NCBI RefSeq assembly: GCF_003173035.1
Contig: NZ_QGLE01000009.1
Coordinates: 62,001 to 126,000 of the forward strand
Reading direction: 5' to 3'
Length of the DNA: 64,000 bases
Source: Zavarzinia aquatilis
GTDB taxonomy: Bacteria > Pseudomonadota > Alphaproteobacteria > Zavarziniales > Zavarziniaceae
Shown: one piece after another, positions 54,421 through 63,360 of the stretch
Layout: each line of letters starts with the position of its first letter
Position numbering within the stretch: the stretch's first letter is position 1
Notes under the pieces: generated by a model
What the model was told of the DNA's origin: nothing
What the model saw: only the letters and a program-made list of their open reading frames with translations
The model's database searches: none
Position numbers and translations under genes: made by a program

Positions 54421-57400
54421 CTATTGGCGGCGCAGGTCGAGGGTCAGCGGAAATTCCCGCGTCACCTCGGCCGCCCCCAGGGTCATCGGACCCGGGGTAT
54501 GGCCGAAGCTGAAGAATCGGGCCAGACGCCGGCCTTCCGCCTCATAGGCATTGACCGGCGCGGTCACATAGTTGCGGCCGCCGGGGTGCGAGACGTGATA
54601 GGTGCAACCGCCGATCGAGCGCCCCGACCATTCGTCGACGATATCGAAGACGAGGGGGCCATGGGGCGGGATGGTCGGATGCAGGGCCGAGGCCGGCTGC
54701 CAGGCGCGGAAGCGCACGGCGGCGACATATTCGCCCTCGCGCCCGGTCGAGGTCAGGGGCACGCGGTAGCCGTTGACCGAAACGGCGTGGCGGCCATCGG
54801 TCATGCCGTTCACCTTCACCTGGATGCGCTCGACCGAACTGTCGACGAAGCGGACCGTGCCGCCGGCCATGCCCTCTTCGCCCAGCACATGCCAGGGCTC
54901 CATCGCCTGACGCAGTTCCATCGTCAGGCCGCGCTGGTGGATCGTGCCGTAATGCGGGAAGCGGAACTCGAAATGCGGCGCCAGCCATTCGCGCTGGAAC
55001 GGCACGCCCCACTGGTTGAGGTCGGCGACCACGTCGTCGAGATCGTCCGAGACGAATTGCGGCAACAGGAAACGGTCGTGCAATTCCGTGCCCCAGCGGA
55101 CGAGCCGCGCCGGATAGGGGTGATCCCAGAAATGCGCGATCAGCGCCCGCAGGATCAGCTGCTGCACGCAGGACATGCGGGCGTGCGGCGGCATCTCGAA
55201 GGCGCGGAGTTCCAGAAGGCCGAGGCGGCCCGACGAACTGTCGGGCGAGAACAGCTTGTCGATGCAGAATTCCGAGCGATGGGTATTGCCCGTCACGTCG
55301 CACAGCAGATGGCGGAACAGGCGATCGACCAGCCAGGACGGGACATCGGTGTGGTCCGGCACCTGACGGAAGGCGATTTCCAGTTCATAGAGCGAATCGT
55401 GCCGCGCCTCGTCGATGCGCGGGGCCTGGCTGGTCGGGCCGATGAACATGCCCGAGAACAGATAGGACAGGCTGGGATGGTTCTGCCAGTAGCAGAGCAG
55501 GCTGCGCAGCAGATGCGGCCGGCGCAGGAAGGGGCTGTCCTCCGGCCGGGCGCCGCCGACGACGATATGGTTGCCGCCGCCGGTGCCGACATGGCGCCCG
55601 TCGACCATGAATTTCTCGGAGGCGAGGCGGCACAGCCGCGCATCCTCATAAAGGCTGGTGGTGATGTCGACCAGTTCGTCCCAGCTCTTGGCCGGGTGGA
55701 TGTTCACCTCGATCACGCCCGGGTCGGGGGTGACCATGATGTTCTTCAGGCGCCAGTCCTTGGGCGGGCCGTAGCCTTCGAGGATGACCGGCATGTCGAG
55801 GGCGATCGCCGTCTCCTCGACCTTGGCGATCAGGTCGACCCAGGCTTCGAGATAGGACTGCGGCGGCAGGAAGACATAGAGCCGGCCCTTGCGGACCTCG
55901 ACCGAAACCGCGGTGCGGATCACGCCCGGCATGGAAATGCCGGCGAAATTGCCCGGCATGGCGCCCGGCGGCACCGTCGGCTCGGGCGGCGGCAGCGGCT
56001 TCGAAGGCAGGCGTCCGGGCACCTGCGCGATCAGCGTGGTCGCCGCGCTGGGCAGCGGCGGGCGCGGCGCGAAGGGGTCTTCCTCGAAGTGGTAGGGGTA
56101 ATCTTCCTTCCGCACCCAGGGCAGGCTCTGCAGCGGCAGGCGGTAGCCGACCGGGGAATCGCCGGGGGTCAGGAACACCCGCTTCGAGCGCAGCTTCCAG
56201 GGTTTGGCCTGCCACAGCGGCCCGTCGACCGTCATCCAGCATTCGAGCGGCAGGACGAAGCCGGTCGGCGTGTCGAGGCCCTTGTCGAAGACGCGGCTCA
56301 TGCGCTCGCGCTCCTCGGCGTCGTCGATCTGGTTTTCCAGCGGGTCGACGTTGATCGGCAGCCGCCGCTCGCGCCACATCCAGTACCAGGGGTCCTCGAA
56401 GGCGGCGATCGTGTTGTCGGGCGCGACCTTCAGCTTCTCGGCGAGGGTGATCAGGAAGTTTTCGCCCTGCTCGAGGGTGAAGCCGTAATCGACATTCTCG
56501 TCGGCCAGATATTTCTGCTGCTGCCACAGGGGCTCGCCATCGGTGCGCCAGAAGCAGCCCAGCGCCCAGCGCGGCAGGGATTCGCCCGGATACCACTTGC
56601 CCTGACCGTAGTGCAGCACGCCGCCGGGGGCATATTTGTCCTTCAGCTTGCGCACCAGCTGGTTGGCGAGGCCGCGCTTGGTCGGGCCCAGGGCCTCGGT
56701 ATTCCATTCGGGGCCGTCGAAATCGTCGATCGAGACGAAGGTCGGCTCGCCGCCCATGGTCAGGCGCACGTCGCCCGCCACCAGCCGCTCCTCGACCCCG
56801 CGCCCGGCGGCGACGATCTCTTCCCACTGTTCCTCGGTATAGGGCTTGGTCACCCGGGCGGCTTCGACGATGCGGGTGATCGACATCGAGAAGTCGAATT
56901 CGACCCCGGCCTCGTCGACGACGCCGGTGATCGGCGCGGCGCTGCCCGGCTCGGGCGAACAGGCGAGCGGCAGATGGCCTTCACCCGCGAACAAGCCCGA
57001 GGTCGGGTCGAGGCCGACCCAGCCCGCGCCCGGCAGATAGACTTCGGTCCAGGCGTGCAGGTCGGTGAAATCGACCTCGGTGCCCGAGGGGCCGTCGAGC
57101 GACTTCACGTCCGGCGCGAGCTGGATCAGATAGCCCGAGACGAAGCGCGCGGCGAGCTTCAGGTGACGCAGCAGGTGGACGAGCAGCCAGGCCGAATCGC
57201 GGCAGCTGCCCTTTTTCAGGGTCAGCGTCTCTTCCGGCGTCTGGACGCCCGGCTCCATGCGGATGACATAGGAGACATGGCGGTGGACGAGGCGGTTCAG
57301 ATCGACCAGGAAATCGACCGTGCCGCGTTCGCGCCGGTCGACCTTGGCGAGCAGGGCGGCCAGTTCCTTGCCCGGGGCCTCGACCTCGAGATAGGGCTTC

Positions 57401-57741
57401 AGCTCGTGCGCGAGCGCGGGATCATAGGCGAAGGGCGCCCGTTCCGCGTTTTTCTCCAGGAAGAAGTCGAAGGGATTGATGATCGCGAGCTCGGCGACCA
57501 GATCGACCTCGACCTCGAATTCCCGGGTCTTCTCGGGGAAGACCACGCGGGCGAGATAGTTCGACTGCGGATCCTGCTGCCAGTTCAGGAAGTGGACCGA
57601 GGGCGTGATGCGCAGGGAATAGCCCGTTACCGGCGTCCGGCAATGGGGCGCCGGGCGCAGACGGATGGTCTGCGGACCCAGGTTGACCAGACGGTCGTAT
57701 TTGTAGGTCGTCTTGTGATTGAGGGCCACCCTGATGGTCAT
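54421..57741 (-). CDS. Transglutaminase-DUF2126 (putative amidoligase) fusion protein
   Basis: 1106 residues. Residues 1-290 are a transglutaminase-like unit with N-terminal beta domain (IRVALNHKTTYKYDRLVNLG) and a full triad: Cys180 in KKGSCRDSAW, His229 in DLHAWTEVYL and Asp245 in GLDPTSGL. The rest matches DUF2126, a family classed as putative amidoligase (glutamine-synthetase/GCS-like), with LTMGGEPTFVSIDDFDGPEW, YGQGKWYPGESLPRWALG, VDGRHVGTGGGNHIVVGG and GMFIGPTSQAPRID. The family is large, cytoplasmic and uncharacterised. It heads the cluster and ends in its own terminator. Confidence 0.92.
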   Translation of the reverse strand: MTIRVALNHKTTYKYDRLVNLGPQTIRLRPAPHCRTPVTGYSLRITPSVHFLNWQQDPQSNYLARVVFPEKTREFEVEVDLVAELAIINPFDFFLEKNAERAPFAYDPALAHELKPYLEVEAPGKELAALLAKVDRRERGTVDFLVDLNRLVHRHVSYVIRMEPGVQTPEETLTLKKGSCRDSAWLLVHLLRHLKLAARFVSGYLIQLAPDVKSLDGPSGTEVDFTDLHAWTEVYLPGAGWVGLDPTSGLFAGEGHLPLACSPEPGSAAPITGVVDEAGVEFDFSMSITRIVEAARVTKPYTEEQWEEIVAAGRGVEERLVAGDVRLTMGGEPTFVSIDDFDGPEWNTEALGPTKRGLANQLVRKLKDKYAPGGVLHYGQGKWYPGESLPRWALGCFWRTDGEPLWQQQKYLADENVDYGFTLEQGENFLITLAEKLKVAPDNTIAAFEDPWYWMWRERRLPINVDPLENQIDDAEERERMSRVFDKGLDTPTGFVLPLECWMTVDGPLWQAKPWKLRSKRVFLTPGDSPVGYRLPLQSLPWVRKEDYPYHFEEDPFAPRPPLPSAATTLIAQVPGRLPSKPLPPPEPTVPPGAMPGNFAGISMPGVIRTAVSVEVRKGRLYVFLPPQSYLEAWVDLIAKVEETAIALDMPVILEGYGPPKDWRLKNIMVTPDPGVIEVNIHPAKSWDELVDITTSLYEDARLCRLASEKFMVDGRHVGTGGGNHIVVGGARPEDSPFLRRPHLLRSLLCYWQNHPSLSYLFSGMFIGPTSQAPRIDEARHDSLYELEIAFRQVPDHTDVPSWLVDRLFRHLLCDVTGNTHRSEFCIDKLFSPDSSSGRLGLLELRAFEMPPHARMSCVQQLILRALIAHFWDHPYPARLVRWGTELHDRFLLPQFVSDDLDDVVADLNQWGVPFQREWLAPHFEFRFPHYGTIHQRGLTMELRQAMEPWHVLGEEGMAGGTVRFVDSSVERIQVKVNGMTDGRHAVSVNGYRVPLTSTGREGEYVAAVRFRAWQPASALHPTIPPHGPLVFDIVDEWSGRSIGGCTYHVSHPGGRNYVTAPVNAYEAEGRRLARFFSFGHTPGPMTLGAAEVTREFPLTLDLRRQ

Positions 57742-57900
57742 GCTCGCTCCAGGATCGCGACGGCGGGGGCCGTCGGCGTAAAAGACAATGGCACGGGTAT
57801 ATTGTGGTTATTCGTTGAGCCTGATTGAACCCGAAGATGGCGCTGCCGTCGAGGGGTGAACGCATATTGGGCACGCCACCGGGCGCTGCCTCATCCTTGA

Positions 57901-59862
57901 TCAGACCTTCATCGGCAGAATCACCATGGGGATCCCTTTGAGGTGCAGGCGGCGCTGCACGGCGAGGGCGGTCTGATTGTGCAGCAGGCGGCTGAACAGA
58001 TTGTCCCGGCCAAAGATCAGCTTCGAGGCGAAGAACACCGCCTGGGGATAGGTCTCCATCAATTTCTCGGCGAGGCGCGCCAGTTCGTGGGCGGCATCGG
58101 TGCCATAGGCGGCCTTGCTGGCGGCCGGCAGGCCGCGGCGCTGGCAGTAACGCTCGAACTCGGCGAGGCTGGCCTCGACATCCGCGGTCATGCGCGCCAG
58201 CTGCTCGCTGCCGCGGAAGGACTCCGAATCGACCTCGCCCACCGAAATGAAGATGAAGTTGCGGAAATGGCCGGGGAACATGCGCCGCACGGCCAGCAGC
58301 GTGTGCATCCCGGCGCCGAAACTGCGCCCGACCATGAAGATGGCGGTGGGCAGCGCGGGGTCGAGGGCAGGCACGGTCTCGGCCGCCGCGCCCCGCGTCG
58401 TGGTCGAGAACAGGGCGTCGATCTTGGCGATCTCGACCGCGGTCTGGTCGTAGTGCCGGCGGATGGCGAGGCCGAGCACGATGACGAGGCTGGTGATGAT
58501 CACCGTCAGCCAGCCGCCCTCGAAGAATTTCTCGAACAGGGTGACGACCAGGATCGAGCCGGCGACGACGAGGGCAAGGCCCGCCTGCAACAGGCTGGCC
58601 GTGCTCGCCTCCACCGTGCCGCGCTGGCGCCACCAGTGGCGGACGAGGCCGGCGAGGCACAGGGTGAAGGTCAGGAAGACGTTGATCGAATAAAGCACGA
58701 CCAGCAGCGAGACCTTGCCCTTGGTGATCCACAGCAGGGCGAGGGCGGCGAAGCCCATCAGCAGGATGCCGTTCTGGGTGACCAGCCGGACCGAGAGATA
58801 GGCGAAGGCATGGGGCGCCCAGCGGTCGGCCGCCATATTGGCGAGCACGGACGGCCCGCCGAGGAAGCCCGTGTTGGCGGCGACGAACAGCAGCCCCGCG
58901 GCCAGCAGCATGACGATTAGCAGGCCGATATCCTGCGCCGCGCTGCCCTGGCCGAAGAGATCGCCGAGGATCGCCTTGAAGGTCGTCGCGTTCAGCGTCT
59001 CGCCCGGGACATGACCGACCCCCCACAGGAGATAGAGCGCGATCAGTCCGGCGGCGGTGACGGCGAGGGAGGTCGCCATCAGCGCCATGGTCCATTGCCC
59101 GGTGCGCACCCGCGGCTCGCGCAGGATATGGACATTGTTCGAGACCGCCTCGATCCCGGTGTAGGTGCCGGCGCCCAGCGAATAGGCGCGCAGCAGCAGG
59201 GAGGCGACGGCGACCCAGCCGATTTCCCCGGTCAGGCTCGCGGTCTCGCTGAAGGTCGCGGGGATGAGGCCGGGCAATTGTTCGGCATGGGCGAGGATGC
59301 CGCCGACGATGAGCAGCAGATGGGTGCCGACGAAACCGAGGAAGATCGGCACCAGCAGCTTCAGGGGCTCCTTCATGCCGCGCAGGTTCAGCACCATGAG
59401 GCCGAGGATGGTCGCGATCTCGACCCCGAGCTTGGCGCCCTGCCAGGAAACGGGCAGCAGGCTGAACAGGGCGTCGACCCCGCTCGCCACCGAAATCGCG
59501 ATGGTCAGGACATAGTCGACCATCAGGGCCGAGCCGGAGACGAGGCCGGCATGGGGGCCGAGCAGCGAACTCGCCACCTTGTAGCCGCCCCCGCCCGAGG
59601 GGAACAGCCGGATCACCTGATTATAGGCGAGCGAGATGACGAAGACGGTCAGCGCCGTCATCAGCGCGATATAGAGCGCGAGATGGGTGTGATGGCCAAG
59701 GGCGAGGAAGGCTTCCTCCGGCCCGTAGTTGGCGGACGAAAGGCCGTCGGCACCGAGCCCGACCCAGGCGAGGAAGGCGGCCAGCGCCATGTGCTGGCGG
59801 GTATCCTTCGACAGCGGGTCCTTGGGAGCGCCGACAACCGCCCGGTACAAACGTCTGATCAC
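57901..59862 (-). CDS. APC-superfamily transporter, KimA-like
   Basis: 653 residues from a GTG. About twelve membrane helices fill residues 25-470. WVGLGADGLSSANYGPEEAF and RLFPSGGGGYKVASSLLG are diagnostic of the KimA/YdaO branch of APC transporters, including the potassium importer KimA. SGSALMVDYVLTIAISVASG and VLNLRGMKEP fit too. The C-terminal 180 residues are soluble and cytoplasmic. Substrate could be K+ or an amino acid and cannot be decided from sequence alone. It is separated by 88 bases from a LysR gene on the same strand. Confidence 0.88.
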   Translation of the reverse strand: MIRRLYRAVVGAPKDPLSKDTRQHMALAAFLAWVGLGADGLSSANYGPEEAFLALGHHTHLALYIALMTALTVFVISLAYNQVIRLFPSGGGGYKVASSLLGPHAGLVSGSALMVDYVLTIAISVASGVDALFSLLPVSWQGAKLGVEIATILGLMVLNLRGMKEPLKLLVPIFLGFVGTHLLLIVGGILAHAEQLPGLIPATFSETASLTGEIGWVAVASLLLRAYSLGAGTYTGIEAVSNNVHILREPRVRTGQWTMALMATSLAVTAAGLIALYLLWGVGHVPGETLNATTFKAILGDLFGQGSAAQDIGLLIVMLLAAGLLFVAANTGFLGGPSVLANMAADRWAPHAFAYLSVRLVTQNGILLMGFAALALLWITKGKVSLLVVLYSINVFLTFTLCLAGLVRHWWRQRGTVEASTASLLQAGLALVVAGSILVVTLFEKFFEGGWLTVIITSLVIVLGLAIRRHYDQTAVEIAKIDALFSTTTRGAAAETVPALDPALPTAIFMVGRSFGAGMHTLLAVRRMFPGHFRNFIFISVGEVDSESFRGSEQLARMTADVEASLAEFERYCQRRGLPAASKAAYGTDAAHELARLAEKLMETYPQAVFFASKLIFGRDNLFSRLLHNQTALAVQRRLHLKGIPMVILPMKV

Positions 59863-59950
59863 GAAACGCCACCCCCTGCTCCGCTCGTGCCAGTTTACAC
59901 GCGGCGCAAGGCAGCGGAAGCGGGTTCGCCGTCGCAGACCCGCCGGGGCG

Positions 59951-60877
59951 CTATTCGAGGTCCTGCCAGGTGTCGGGCAGGGTGAAGCGCTGGGGCCGCT
60001 GCTCGGCCCGCTCGAAGCGCTGGGTCAGGAAATTCAGCAGCAGCTGGACCTTCAGCGACAGGTTCTGCTTGTGGCCATAGACCACCCAGACATCGCGGTC
60101 GAAAAAGCTCCAGTCCTCCTCGAGCGCGACCAGCTGCCCGGTGCGAAGCTCGCGGCGGACGAAGACGACGGGCAGTTGCGCAAGGCCAAGGCCGCAGCGC
60201 GCGGCGGCGACGATGCCCGAGCCGTCGTCGCATTTCCACGTGCCGTTCACCTTCACCTTCATGGTGCCGCCGGCCGAATTGAAGTGCCAGTAGCCGCTGC
60301 GGTTGGTCAGGCAGTTGTGTTCTTTCAGCTCTGCCAGATTGGTCGGGCGGCCGTGCTTGCGGAAATAGGCCGGCGTCGCGCAGAGGCAGAAGGACTGGTG
60401 GCCGATCTGCCGGGCGTAGAGGCTGCTGTCTTCCTGCTGGCCATAGCGGATGGTGACGTCATTGGCATCGCCGACCAGGTCGCTGTCGGTCAGCGAGGTG
60501 ACGACCTCGACCGTCAGCTTGTCGTAGGTCGAGGCGAATTCGGCGACCGCCGTCGCCATGAATTCGACGCCGTAAGTATTGTTGAGGGCGATGCGCAACA
60601 GGCCCGTCGGCTGTTCCTGCATCTCCGAGACGAGGCCCTGCGCCCGCTCGAAGGCTTCGACCATCTCGCGGCAATTGCGGTAGAAGACCTCGCCTTCGGG
60701 GGTCAGTGAGACCTGACGCGTTGTGCGCTGCAGCAGGCGCACGCCCAGCCGGTTCTCGAGATCCGTCACCTGCTTCGAGATGAAGGATTTGGAAACGCCG
60801 AGGCTCTCCGCCGCACGTGTGAAGGAGCCGATCTCGACCACCTGCACGAATTCGTGCACGCCATCCCATGGTGTCAT
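59951..60877 (-). CDS. LysR-family transcriptional regulator
   Basis: 308 residues. The N-terminal HTH reads FVQVVEIGSFTRAAESLGVS and KSFISKQVTDLENRLGVRLL, followed by QRTTRQVSLTPEGEVFYRN. The C-terminal effector domain includes GLLRIALNNTYGVEFMATAV. It is of the CrgA/AaeR-like group with a single substrate domain. Genes on both sides run in the same direction. A terminator separates it from the SCP2 operon, so its target is not obvious. Confidence 0.93.
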   Translation of the reverse strand: MTPWDGVHEFVQVVEIGSFTRAAESLGVSKSFISKQVTDLENRLGVRLLQRTTRQVSLTPEGEVFYRNCREMVEAFERAQGLVSEMQEQPTGLLRIALNNTYGVEFMATAVAEFASTYDKLTVEVVTSLTDSDLVGDANDVTIRYGQQEDSSLYARQIGHQSFCLCATPAYFRKHGRPTNLAELKEHNCLTNRSGYWHFNSAGGTMKVKVNGTWKCDDGSGIVAAARCGLGLAQLPVVFVRRELRTGQLVALEEDWSFFDRDVWVVYGHKQNLSLKVQLLLNFLTQRFERAEQRPQRFTLPDTWQDLE

Positions 60878-60967
60878 GCCCTGTCCTCCCGCCCCCCTGA
60901 TAGCAGAGGCGGATCGGTCGACGCACCCCTCAAATGGACGCGGGGGGTCAGGCGGAGGCGGGAAATG

Positions 60968-60998
60968 AAAAAGGCCGCCGCGATCGCTCGCGGCGGCC
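60968..60998 (-). terminator. Rho-independent terminator of the SCP2/SDR/ACAD operon
   Basis: GGCCGCCGCGA (60973-60983) and TCGCGGCGGCC (60988-60998) form a perfect stem with a four-base loop. On the minus strand TTTTT (60972-60968) follows. It sits 24 bases after the SCP2 stop. Confidence 0.92.
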
Positions 60999-61022
60999 CT
61001 TCACGCGGAAGGCGTCAGTCGA

Positions 61023-61325
61023 TCACTTGAAGATCGTCTGGAGCTTCATGGCGACGCCCATGTTGCCCTCGACCTTGATCTTGCCCATCATGAAGGCGGT
61101 CGTCGGGTTCAGCTTGCCGTCGCCGAGGGCGATGAAGTCGTCCTTGGCAATCTTGATGGTGCAATCGGCCGGCTTGTCTTCGTTCGACACGCTGTTCGGG
61201 ACCGACTTGCCATCGACATAGACGATGCCGTCGCCCTTGAAGTCGAACTTCACGGACGCGCCGAGGCCGGAATTCTCGCCCACGCGGGCCTTCATTTCTT
61301 CGGTGATTTTCGCCAGATCGGTCAT
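61023..61325 (-). CDS. SCP2 sterol-binding domain protein
   Basis: 100 residues from the ATG at 61325, with GGAGGAGAGACCC upstream; longer readings start inside the SDR gene. The whole protein is one SCP2 domain: KITEEMKARVGENSGLGASV, KFDFKGDGIVYVDG, ADCTIKIAKDDFIALGDGKL and TTAFMMGKIKVEGNMGVAMK. Such domains bind sterols, fatty acyl-CoAs or other lipids in a hydrophobic tunnel. It is cytoplasmic and follows an operon for acyl-CoA oxidation, where it may carry the substrate. A possible extra promoter, TTGACT at 61377-61382 with CATAAC at 61356-61361, is poorly spaced. Confidence 0.93.
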   Translation of the reverse strand: MTDLAKITEEMKARVGENSGLGASVKFDFKGDGIVYVDGKSVPNSVSNEDKPADCTIKIAKDDFIALGDGKLNPTTAFMMGKIKVEGNMGVAMKLQTIFK

Positions 61326-61378
61326 TGGGTCTCTCCTCCACAAAGGACGCTTGGGGTTATGATGTTTGACGGGCTTAG

Positions 61379-62161
61379 TCAAGCACGTTGACTGGATACT
61401 GCCACCACTTCGCCCGTCATGTAAGTGGCGTAATCGCTGGCCAAAAAGATAATAACGTTCGCAATTTCCCATGTCTCGGCGGCGCGACCGTAAGCTTCAC
61501 GCGACGTCAACTGGGCCAGTAACTCGTCGCTGGTCACCCGATTCAGGAATTCATGCATCGCCAGACTGGGGGAAACGGCATTGATACGGATGTTATGCTC
61601 CGCCGCTTCTACCGCAGCGCAGCGTGTGAGCGCCATGACCCCGGCCTTGGCGGCGGCGTAATGTGCCTGCAGCTTCTGTGCCCGCCATCCGAGCACCGAG
61701 GCGTTGTTGACCATGATGCCGGATTTCCGCGCCATCATGTGCGGCAGCATGGCGCGCATCATGCGGAATGTGCCGGTCAAGGTTACATCGAGGACGACGT
61801 TCCACTGCTCGTCGGTCATCTCGACGAGGGGGGCGGAGCCACCGAGGCCGGCATTGTTGACGAGCACGTCGACATGGCCGAGGTCCGCGATCGCCGCGGC
61901 GACGAGGCCATCGACATCGGCCTGTTTCGTCACGTTGCACAGATGGGTCAGCGGCCGGCGGCCGGCCTCCGCCTCGATCCGCGCGGCGGCTTCGGCAAGG
62001 CGCCTTTCGTGGATGTCGGAAATCATCACCGTGGCGCCTTCCTCGGTCGCCCGTTTCGCCGTGGCGAAGCCGATGCCGGTGCCGGCGGCGGCGGTGATCA
62101 GGACCGTCTTGCCGGCGAGAAGGTTGTGGGCGGGGGGATAGGCGGGGGCGGGCTGGGTCAT
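61379..62161 (-). CDS. SDR oxidoreductase resembling IpdF
   Basis: 260 residues from the ATG at 62161; the frame upstream lies in the dehydrogenase gene. The cofactor loop is the unusual TAAAGTGIG rather than TGxxxGIG. NNAGLGGSAPLVEMTDEQWN and the catalytic Ser, Tyr and Lys in NNASVLGWRAQKLQAHYAAA follow. The C-terminus VVAVSSQRA is distinctive. From memory this whole pattern matches IpdF of the mycobacterial cholesterol C/D-ring pathway, encoded next to fadE30, as here next to a FadE30-like gene. The exact substrate remains an inference. Confidence 0.88.
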   Translation of the reverse strand: MTQPAPAYPPAHNLLAGKTVLITAAAGTGIGFATAKRATEEGATVMISDIHERRLAEAAARIEAEAGRRPLTHLCNVTKQADVDGLVAAAIADLGHVDVLVNNAGLGGSAPLVEMTDEQWNVVLDVTLTGTFRMMRAMLPHMMARKSGIMVNNASVLGWRAQKLQAHYAAAKAGVMALTRCAAVEAAEHNIRINAVSPSLAMHEFLNRVTSDELLAQLTSREAYGRAAETWEIANVIIFLASDYATYMTGEVVAVSSQRA

Positions 62162-62172
62162 GGTCTCGTCTC

Positions 62173-63360
62173 TCAGGCGCGTGCTTCGCGCGGCATACCG
62201 AGGGCCCGCTCCGCGATGATGTTGCGCTGAATTTCGTTGGTGCCGGCGTAGATCGTGTCCGACCGGGTGAACAGGAAGAGCTGTTGCAGGGCGGTCAGCT
62301 CGTAAGTCCCGGGCTCGCCCGGGAAGACGTCGGCTTCGGGGCCGAGGACGTCCATCGCCAGCTTGCCGAGGTCTCGGTGCCACGTCGCCCAATAGAGCTT
62401 GGAGACATAGGCTTCGCGCGGCAGCTCGGGGTTGCCCGCCTGTGACAGCATGCGCAGGGCATTGGCACGCATGATCTGCAACCCGATCCAGGCTTCGGCC
62501 AGGCGCTGGCGCATCACCGGGTCCTTCGCCCGGCCATTGGCCTTGGCGATGGCGATGATCTCGTCCAGCTGGTTGCGGAAAGCCATCTGCTGGCCGAGGG
62601 TGGAGGCGCCGCGCTCGAAGGCGAGGGTGCCCATGGCGACCTTCCAGCCTTCACCGGGTTTGCCGACGATGTTCTCGGCCGCCGTCTCGGCCCCGTCGAA
62701 GAAGACTTCGTTGAATTCGGAGGTGCCCGTCATCTGCTGGATCGGGCGGACCGTGATGCCCTTCTGGTTCATGGGCACCAGCAGATAGGACAGGCCCCTG
62801 TGGCCGCTGGAGCCGTCCTCGGTCCGGGCGATGACAAAGCACCAGTCCGAGACATGGGCAAGCGAGGTCCAGACCTTCTGCCCGTCGATCACCCAGCGGT
62901 CGCCGACGAGGCGGGCGCGGGTGCGGACATTGGCGAGGTCGGAGCCGGCGTTGGGTTCCGAATAGCCCTGGCACCACAGGTCGTCGCCCGACAGGATGCC
63001 GGGCAGGAAACGGCGCTTCTGGTCCTCGCTGCCGAAGGCGACGATGGTCGGCCCGGCCAGCCCTTCGCCGATATGGCCGACCCGGCCCGGGCCGCCGGCC
63101 CGCGCATATTCCTCGTAGAAGATGACTTGATGGGACAGCGGCGCGCCCCGCCCGCCCGCCGACGTCGGCCAGCCGACGCCGATCCAGCCGGCCTTGCCCA
63201 TGTGCCGCTCCCACGCCCTTCGTTCCTCGAAGAAGGCGTGTTCGTCGCCGGGGCCGCCCCGGTTTTTCAGCCGGGCGAAGGGGCCGGTCAGATGGTCGGC
63301 CATCCAGCCGGAGATTTCGGCGCGGAAGGCTTCGTCCTCGGCGGAGAAAGAGAGTTTCAT
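62173..63360 (-). CDS. Acyl-CoA dehydrogenase resembling FadE30
   Basis: 395 residues from the ATG at 63360, overlapping the preceding dehydrogenase by four bases (ATGA). It has N-terminal helices, then the FAD/substrate domain (LWCQGYSEPNAGSDLANVRT, GQKVWTSLAHVSDWCFVIA) and a C-terminal helical domain (TLAFERGASTLGQQMAFRNQ, YAGTNEIQRNIIAERALGMP). At the place where single-subunit enzymes carry the catalytic Glu (Y-E-G-T) it has Y-A-G-T, which fits two-subunit, steroid-type dehydrogenases that place the base elsewhere. It likely pairs with the upstream protein as a heteromer. Confidence 0.93.
   Translation of the reverse strand: MKLSFSAEDEAFRAEISGWMADHLTGPFARLKNRGGPGDEHAFFEERRAWERHMGKAGWIGVGWPTSAGGRGAPLSHQVIFYEEYARAGGPGRVGHIGEGLAGPTIVAFGSEDQKRRFLPGILSGDDLWCQGYSEPNAGSDLANVRTRARLVGDRWVIDGQKVWTSLAHVSDWCFVIARTEDGSSGHRGLSYLLVPMNQKGITVRPIQQMTGTSEFNEVFFDGAETAAENIVGKPGEGWKVAMGTLAFERGASTLGQQMAFRNQLDEIIAIAKANGRAKDPVMRQRLAEAWIGLQIMRANALRMLSQAGNPELPREAYVSKLYWATWHRDLGKLAMDVLGPEADVFPGEPGTYELTALQQLFLFTRSDTIYAGTNEIQRNIIAERALGMPREARA

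Noticed and set aside
51736-57828. Two very long plus-strand frames opposite the fused ATP-grasp and DUF2126 genes
   Set aside because: Both are shadows of proteins with clear catalytic motifs; neither shows a domain of its own.
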